Shown: piece by piece, positions 57,575 to 64,000 of the stretch
Layout of the letters: the number at the start of each line of letters is the position of its first letter
Numbering within the stretch: position 1 is the stretch's first letter
Source: Plazaster borealis
Taxonomy: Eukaryota > Echinodermata > Asteroidea > Forcipulatida > Labidiasteridae
DNA length: 64,000 nucleotides
Assembly (NCBI GenBank): GCA_021014325.1
Contig: CM037472.1
Coordinates: 16,043,063 to 16,107,062 of the forward strand
Reading direction: 5' to 3'
Position numbers and translations under genes: made by a program
The notes under the pieces: generated by a model
Seen by the model: only the letters and a program-made list of their open reading frames with translations
What the model was told of the DNA's origin: nothing
Database searches by the model: none

Positions 57575-59471
57575 CTTACAGAGATATTATGGTAAAGTCG
57601 ATGCAGGGCCGGTGTAGAACTTGGAATAACAAAACCACAAGTTTCAAAAATTCAAGTTTGTCACGAAGTTGCCCCGTACTACTTCAAAATGAGATCGAAG
57701 AGACAACACGGTAGAAGTCTTGAGCCGGTGCCCCTTAGATGACGAATGGGTGTTACAAGCTTCTTTGTCTGATGGGCATCTAAAGAGGTGACTGGTAGAG
57801 CAGTTGACTTGGCCACCCTCTAACAAGAGACAGTGTAAACCTCGCCTTTAGTACAAACCACATTGATTGGTGGACTTAACTGGTTGCGGGCTGATGTCTT
57901 CAATAGACAGTGATGCTCTATTACTTTTACGTCAGTGATCACCTGCATGCATGGGGATAGAGTGAACCAACTACTTGGCAGGCAGCGATAAGCCCGTCTT
58001 AAAATATATCTGATTACTACTCTTTGTCAGCGAGGCATGGCTCACTAATGTCACCCGTTGATCCCGCCCTTCAAGAAGATGAATTGAGATTTCTACACAA
58101 AACTTCTCTCGAAATAAGATTTATTGGCTATAGTGTGTTATATTTCGTGTGAGGGCAGTTCAAATGACGTGTAAAGCGGTAATAGATATAGGCCTACAGG
58201 CCTAAACTCAATATGGTTCATTCTTCTCACTGTTGGGTGTTCTGAGAAATTACGGCCTAATTGAAAAGAGTACTTTGATAACATTTTCAGGGAGGCCTAT
58301 TTGAAATTTGAAGTAAGTTTCAAGTGGTATGGGCCCTTTATCTGTTAAAGCTATTTAAAACATTATGAAGATACAAATATCCATAACCTAAAGTTTGTGT
58401 AAGCACCATCGTCGCATTCCAACTTTCGGCCAATCAAAACACAATAAATCAATTTTGTAATCATGACATTTTATGAATGTCTACATACCGGTTATATTTT
58501 AATGATTAAAAACTATTAACTTTGATCATTCAAAGGCTCGCTTCATTTTCTGTTAGATTAGTCTACATTCTTCAACTTCATTTTGCACAATCCAGAGACT
58601 AACAAGATTGACATCAGTATAAACCAATCACAATTGTAACCAAGCATGTGCCTACACATGGGTGGTAACACGAATGAGTTTCTCTGGAAGGTTATGTACA
58701 AAAATGTTATCGGCAATGGCCGATTTTAGGTTACAGCTGATACAAATCGACAGTCATTATTTCTCACTGAAATTTAAAACGGAAAACAAAATACCAGTGT
58801 CTTGTTACAGACTATATGACTTATCCGTTCAAACTATATTACGCATATGAATTCTTCATCAGTCTGTATACACAAAACAATAATAATTTTGTTTTGGCAA
58901 TCACTTATCTTTTCTGTATAGGATATACAAATAAGAAATCCTCTGTTGTGGTTTTACATGTTCAATGTATTACAATTCAAAGTCGTCCGCGAGGAAAAGT
59001 CGTCCTCCGGGCATCATTGAGGTGCGGGCCGCGGTAAGTGACTATATCAAGAACCATTTTTACTTATACAGAGGCGCAAAAGCAATTACGCAAAACAAAG
59101 AAATCCCCATTAGAAGACACTTCAATGTACTTCAAGTAGTACAAACACACCCTTTTGTCTTGGACGAAACCCACAAATCCGATTTGAGAGGCTCTCAGTA
59201 TTAAGGGTGCCCAGCGTGCCCACCCACTGATAAAGGCCTCTCTTAAGTCACAGTGTCTCAACTACAAGGGATGTCATTAGATTATCATTATGTGTTTAAG
59301 TGCAGTACTTTCTTGTGTTTTTTTTGTGGTGGTGTTGTCTTTTTTTTTTGGTCAGGGGTGAGTTTTTTTAATTTTGTATTGAATAAAGTGTTCAAGTAAG
59401 CAGAACAGCTGGTACTGAATGGGCTGGAGTGTTACAGGTTGTTCAATCGGGGTTCGTGGCAGTACGCCACA
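57575..59471 (-). promoter_or_regulatory. gsc 5' UTR and proximal upstream region
   Basis: A CCAAT word on the gsc strand lies at 57866-57870, about 290 bp before the start codon. A TTACGTCA CRE-like word lies near 57928. No clear TATA box is seen, and the transcription start cannot be placed. A TAGGCCTA palindrome is at 58189-58196. No other gene is recognised here. Confidence 0.35.
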
Positions 59472-59590
59472 CACTCTAAAAACTCCCGGGTCAGGTTGAC
59501 CCTGAAGTGGTAAAAAAAAATGGGATTTCGACTAGGATTATGCGTCAGTTTGACCCATTTGTGGGTCATTTTGACACAGATTCTTGACTA
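59472..59590. mobile_element. Family A MITE, copy 7 (3' truncated)
   Basis: It begins CACTCTAAAAACTCCCGGGT and carries TGACCC-ATTTGT-GGGTCA at 59551-59568. It stops before the right terminus. It lies about 1.9 kb upstream of the gsc start codon. Confidence 0.8.
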
Positions 59591-60859
59591 ATTCCAATTT
59601 ACAATCCTTAACTAACCAAACCCAACTGTTTATCGAAAGTAGAAGATGGCAATTAATTAATTTACTCCTACGTACTATGATGTACTAATTTCTTTTGAAA
59701 TCTTCATAAATAAATCATATTCATATCCAAAAGGATGTGGTTAATATGTCCTACTGCGACAGCTACAGTATCGACTTTGATCAGGGTTAGGCTAAATGGC
59801 TAACTAATACTTGCTATTGATAAAATGGGTATGACAATGTTTTTGCCATATGGAATCGTGTCTTTACTCAATCTTCAAAATCAATGCATCCCATCCCATG
59901 GGTGTATGGGGACTCTAAGGGGTGGGGGACTGAGGGGTTGATTTGCCAAAAATCTTACACAGATGAAAACACAAGTATTTCTAATACCAGATAAAAAGTA
60001 TTTTTGTTTTTTTTCTGGCCAATTTATTTTTCTTCTTGCAGTATTAGACGGGATGCACTACCTCTTGCTGTGCCCGAATTTTCTCCACTGTTTTGCCTGA
60101 ATTATGAAGGGCAGTCGCCCCCCCCCCCATGACCTCTGGGTCACACGCCTATTCACCCGATTGTTGTTGTATAAAGAAATCGCGTAGGAGTGTAATCTTT
60201 ATGATAAGAGGCCACCAATAAGCGGTGTATCCTCCGAGTTGAGGAGACCGATCTGGGAATGAAACAACATTTTTCCTTCTAACAGCCGGTCATTTTTGAA
60301 AGGAAATAAACAATGCCCTCAAAGTATACCAGGGTTTGCCCTTAACTTTGTATAGTGACTGCCAAGCAGGGCCAGTTAGCTTGTCATTTTACTAGTCCGT
60401 CAGCTTTTTTCACTAGAAGTCAATCTTTCAAACAAAATAAGGGTGCTTTTCAACACTGTAGTACTAGCCAGTCGAACCACTTGGAAAGAATTCTGACTGA
60501 TCCGCAGGTTTTTTAACTGTTTTTTGGCCAGCGGACAACTGTATACACTTGGTCAAAGGGTATGGAGACGCACACATTCAACTCCCACTTCACATGTCAT
60601 TAAAGAAAGAAAGAATTAGATTTCACAACCAGGAGAGCTGTTTCGAGGTCTGCCGTCTTTCTGGCGTTAGAAAGTTGTTGCAAAATTTCATTGACCTTTT
60701 GTTGTGCAATACAAAATACGCGACCTCCTTACTTATCGGCAGTACATATTTAATTGATTTGACACACCGAAAGGCGTTGTTATTGAAGTGAGCTGATTTG
60801 AATACGATGCCTGGTTGCGATAACCCCTTATACATAAGGAGTGGCATTTTAAATAACAT
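59591..60859. other. Non-coding stretch
   Basis: No gene is recognised. A C-run lies at 60119-60128. Confidence 0.35.
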
Positions 60860-61370
60860 CAGGATTTCGCTTAAAGAGGGGCTCCAAGGTCGAATTCAGT
60901 TTTGCGATGCACTCATTATCCAATAAGATAGAGTCCTTAGGAAAATGGGAAAAATTCGTCTCTAACCTCACATTAAAACGGTGAAAATGCCACTGTGTTT
61001 GATCCCCTTCCAGTGCAAATTTTGTCAACATAAAAAAATGTTCCTTCTCAAATATTTGGGTCTGTTTATCTTTGTACGGGAATTTGTTATAGTTAATTCC
61101 TAAATTTCGATGATATTCAATCAAAACGGCATGAAATTTGACCTTTGACTGACGCACACAAAAAACCTCTTAGGTGTACAGACCCATTTGTTGTTGATAT
61201 CCAATAACGTAATGTTTCAAATTTCGCTCTCAAGGAGTATAAAATAAAATCACATTTTACACCATTTTAACGTGAAAGGTTAGAGACGTGTAATTTTTCT
61301 ACTTTCATAAGGACTCCTTTGAAAAATGAGAGCATCACAAAACTGAATTTGACCTTGGAGCTCCTAAGCA
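60860..61370. mobile_element. Foldback element J
   Basis: The left arm TTAAAGAGGGGCTCCAAGGT and right arm AATTTGACCTTGGAGCTCCT are inverted. Pairing continues through TTCAGTTTTG, GTCCTTA.GAAA and TCTCTAACCT words, giving arms of about 150 bp. The left end reads TTAAAG, like the other TTAA families. Minus-strand open frames across it are not genes. Confidence 0.78.
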
Positions 61371-63152
61371 ATTAATGATAAATTATTTTTAAAAAGTTGA
61401 AAAAGCTCAATAAGATCATCAAGTTGGGTTGACATTTCTTTTTGTCTGTTACGATAGGTGGGATCAGGGTGGAATGACAGGGAAAACCATGGCTTCATTT
61501 CCCAGTTATACATGGGAATGTAATTATAAGACTATGTTTTTCAATTCAAAGTCAATCCTGCTTCAGCTTTGCAGCAAGAAGATGCTTTTTTTCTTTTCTT
61601 GGCTTTTTATGTTCTCCGTTCAAGCTGCACGAAAGATAAAACTCCAGGAGGACTGCGATGAAAATAATTAAACAAGAACTCAACCAGAAAGAGAAGAAAC
61701 AACAGACCACCTTTGCAGAGATGGTCGTGGTCAAGATTGTTTTGGAAAGAGCGTTCTGCGTCATGTTGCCCCAATACTGCACTGATCGTCTTGGCACAAG
61801 AAGAGGCAAAACACCGTGGACAGGTCGGGATGCAATGGCCGAGCACTTTCTCAAAATGTTACAACTTCTCCGGAAGCGAGCTTTCGGTTAGGGAGCGCAA
61901 GCCAGGGAGCGCCGCTGAATGGCTCAAACCAACCGGGGCATTCACAGTCGTCTGTGCCAGTGTCCCTTTATACATCGTGGTTAACGGTACCAAAATTAGT
62001 GGTAAACAAATTCAACCATATAAATAAACCACCTGCCAAATAAACGAGATTAATAAAGACTTTGACAAAGAAAGAAAAACAACAAGCCTATGATAATCAC
62101 GCTTTTTTTACGAGAGGAAGATCGTGATATTTTGCAGAAGCATATTTGAACCTTGATTTAAAAATGAGAGGACGAGTTTAAGATGCAATTTGACAAAAAC
62201 GATCATCCAATTTCATTATCTGAGCAAGCATTAGCACGCTTGCGTCATGCTAATAAAAAATTCCTCCAATTGTTGGAGACGTTTGTGTACGCTAGGTGGC
62301 AGCAGACTATCCTGGTCCAGGTAAGTCGGTAAAAACATGTTAGTGGAGCTCGAATCAAAGAGTAAACATTATGTTGTTGTTTTCCTTTGAAAGAGTACAT
62401 TCACCAAATCCGCTAACTACTTTGCAAGACAAATATCATTGATGGCCCGTGGAGACAACAACAACAACAGCAACAACTGCCTAACAGAATCATAGAAATG
62501 GACCCATGTTTACGACGATTGTTAGATCATGACACAGTTATTAAAACTGTGAATATCAATCTCCAAATTAATACGAAGCCGCTAATCTATTATTACAGAT
62601 TCTTCTATGAGCGATCCGATACATCAAGCTATTGATGGCGATTCTAGGCCAAGACTGAGGTTACTGCGGAAATCGAGTGACAATTAGTCATGATGAAGTT
62701 AAGAATCATGGCATGATTAAAATTACAATATTACTGTCCCTTGGGCATGTGTAAATTATTATTATTTTTAAATGAAAGTGTTTCCTGGGGTCTGGAGGGA
62801 CTTTATCCTTCTGTTTGACCATTTATTGAGAAGGGGTTGTGTTCACCAAAACAGACAAATTGCATGCTTGTTCAAACCTACTGCCCACAATCAAGTACGA
62901 TCGTGTATAAAAGATGGTCATAGATTATCATGCTGCACACCGCAGGGTTTTAATCAATCCATGTATGGTTGGTAGCTTTGACGACCTGTAGGGCATGCTA
63001 CACTATGTTTAATCTCGGGGAAACTCCTCCTGTATTAATCTTTCTTAACCATTAACTTTCACAACCACAAACATTGGTTTAAATTATAAAAATACCAACA
63101 GCTTTAGACTGGTATTAAGAAAGACTTGAAATGCCTCTAATCAAGCAAAATG
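61371..63152. other. Non-coding stretch with one exon-like segment
   Basis: Open frames at 61429-62043 overlap in several frames without recognisable domains. The segment 62183-62320 is open and followed by GTAAGT (see findings). An AT-rich remainder shows nothing. Confidence 0.4.
62293..62303 (+). promoter_or_regulatory. CTCF-like core
   Basis: TAGGTGGCAGC within ACGCTAGGTGGCAGCAG is a good match to the animal CTCF consensus. It lies about 4.7 kb upstream of the gsc start codon. Motif match only. Confidence 0.35.
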
Positions 63153-63438
63153 TAACCTATGTGATGCTTCTCCTGAAGACGAGTAGAGTATACTGCTTGA
63201 AACGTCGAGACCACACCGGCTCTTTTCAGAGCCAACACTCCTCCCAAAGAGATTTTACACATGGTTGTACCCGCAAGTTTGCTATAGTTACTTCTTAACC
63301 TAAGTGATGTTTCTCCTGAAGACGAGCAGAGTGTACTGTTCGAAACGTCGAGACCACACCGGCTCTTTTCAGAGCCAACACTCCTCCCAAAAGAGATTTA
63401 CTCATGGTTGTACCCGCAAGATTACTAGTTATAGTTAC
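63153..63438 (+). repeat. Repeat L, two tandem copies (143-bp period)
   Basis: TTCTCCTGAAGACGAG starts at 63168 and again at 63311. Each unit continues with CTGTTCGAAACGTCGAGACC-type sequence, ACACCGGCTCTTTTCAGAGC, CAACACTCCTCCCAAA and GGTTGTACCCGCAAG. An inverted copy lies in gsc intron 2. Confidence 0.9.
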
Positions 63439-64000
63439 TTCTCATGTTCAAATTTAACCTACCCAGGATTTAAAGCAGATAGTCTTCCTGAAGAAACAAA
63501 GTTCTTACGACCACGAATTCGTAAACGTGACGTCAACAATGCGGGAAATGTCGCATTATGTGTTTACTGTATTGAGTCGATCAGTTACGTAACTACAACT
63601 GTGGAATTTACAACTGTATTTGGCTCCTTTTCACATGTTTACATCATTAAAATCAGGTTTGGATAAACGATAATAAGGAAAATTGACCCATGTGGGTTTT
63701 TTTTTTGTGCAGGGCAGAACGATGTTCGACAATCTGTGTTTCAAATATTCCACCCTCGAAATGAATGGTCACGTTGAGCTTGTATATAAACAAAACCCCA
63801 TGAGTTGAAAGAAGTTGTAGAAACAAAATTTAAATGCGTATAGAATTACCATGGATAAAATTATATATAGACTACAGTACCAGGGCGACATAGCTACGAC
63901 TTCGTTGACAACTTACTTTGTGCGCTTTTTGATAAGAACACAAAATTTGGCACACAGGGTAAACAAATACATTTTGAACAAATCTACAGGCACATTGCTT
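63439..64000. other. Non-coding stretch at window end
   Basis: Nothing is recognised. Confidence 0.35.

Overview
The window looks like about 64 kb of an AT-rich animal genome with sparse, intron-split genes, long non-coding stretches and many short inverted-repeat transposons. The protein evidence fits a deuterostome, and the gsc homeodomain together with GPB5-type hormones suggests an echinoderm. The species cannot be fixed from sequence alone. No prokaryotic operon, rRNA or CRISPR array is visible.

Three genes are supported. Two lie on the + strand: a glycoprotein-hormone beta-5 (GPB5) gene with coding exons at 6757-6960 and 9036-9224, and a second GPB5-type gene with coding exons at 23499-23735 and 25432-25620. 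They share the intron position, a 62-residue second coding exon and the spacing of all ten cystine-knot cysteines, so they are paralogues about 17 kb apart. The third, on the - strand, is a complete three-exon goosecoid gene (57574 to 49911, 260 residues) with an eh1-type repressor motif and a K50 paired-like homeodomain interrupted by the classical 46/47 intron. GPB5 is a secreted endocrine ligand subunit and Gsc a nuclear repressor; nothing links them functionally beyond being neighbours.

Between the genes: 0-6.7 kb holds TTAA-ended MITEs and a foldback. 12.7-15.3 kb is a large purine-strand minisatellite whose long open frames are artefacts. 15.7-23.3 kb carries hairpins, twin palindromes and MITEs. 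25-30.5 kb holds tRNA-derived SINEs and nested foldbacks. 35.4-36.5 kb holds six 96-bp tandem units and a duplicated segment split by a MITE. 39.9-49.4 kb is mostly transposon remnants, including two LINE 3' ends. 57.6-64 kb is gsc upstream sequence with a few more repeats.

The most notable non-genic signals are: a seven-copy MITE family, five copies of which keep an 18-bp everted nuclear-receptor-like repeat; a family whose insertion can be read against an internal uninterrupted copy of its target; and several CTCF-like cores between the hormone genes and gsc.
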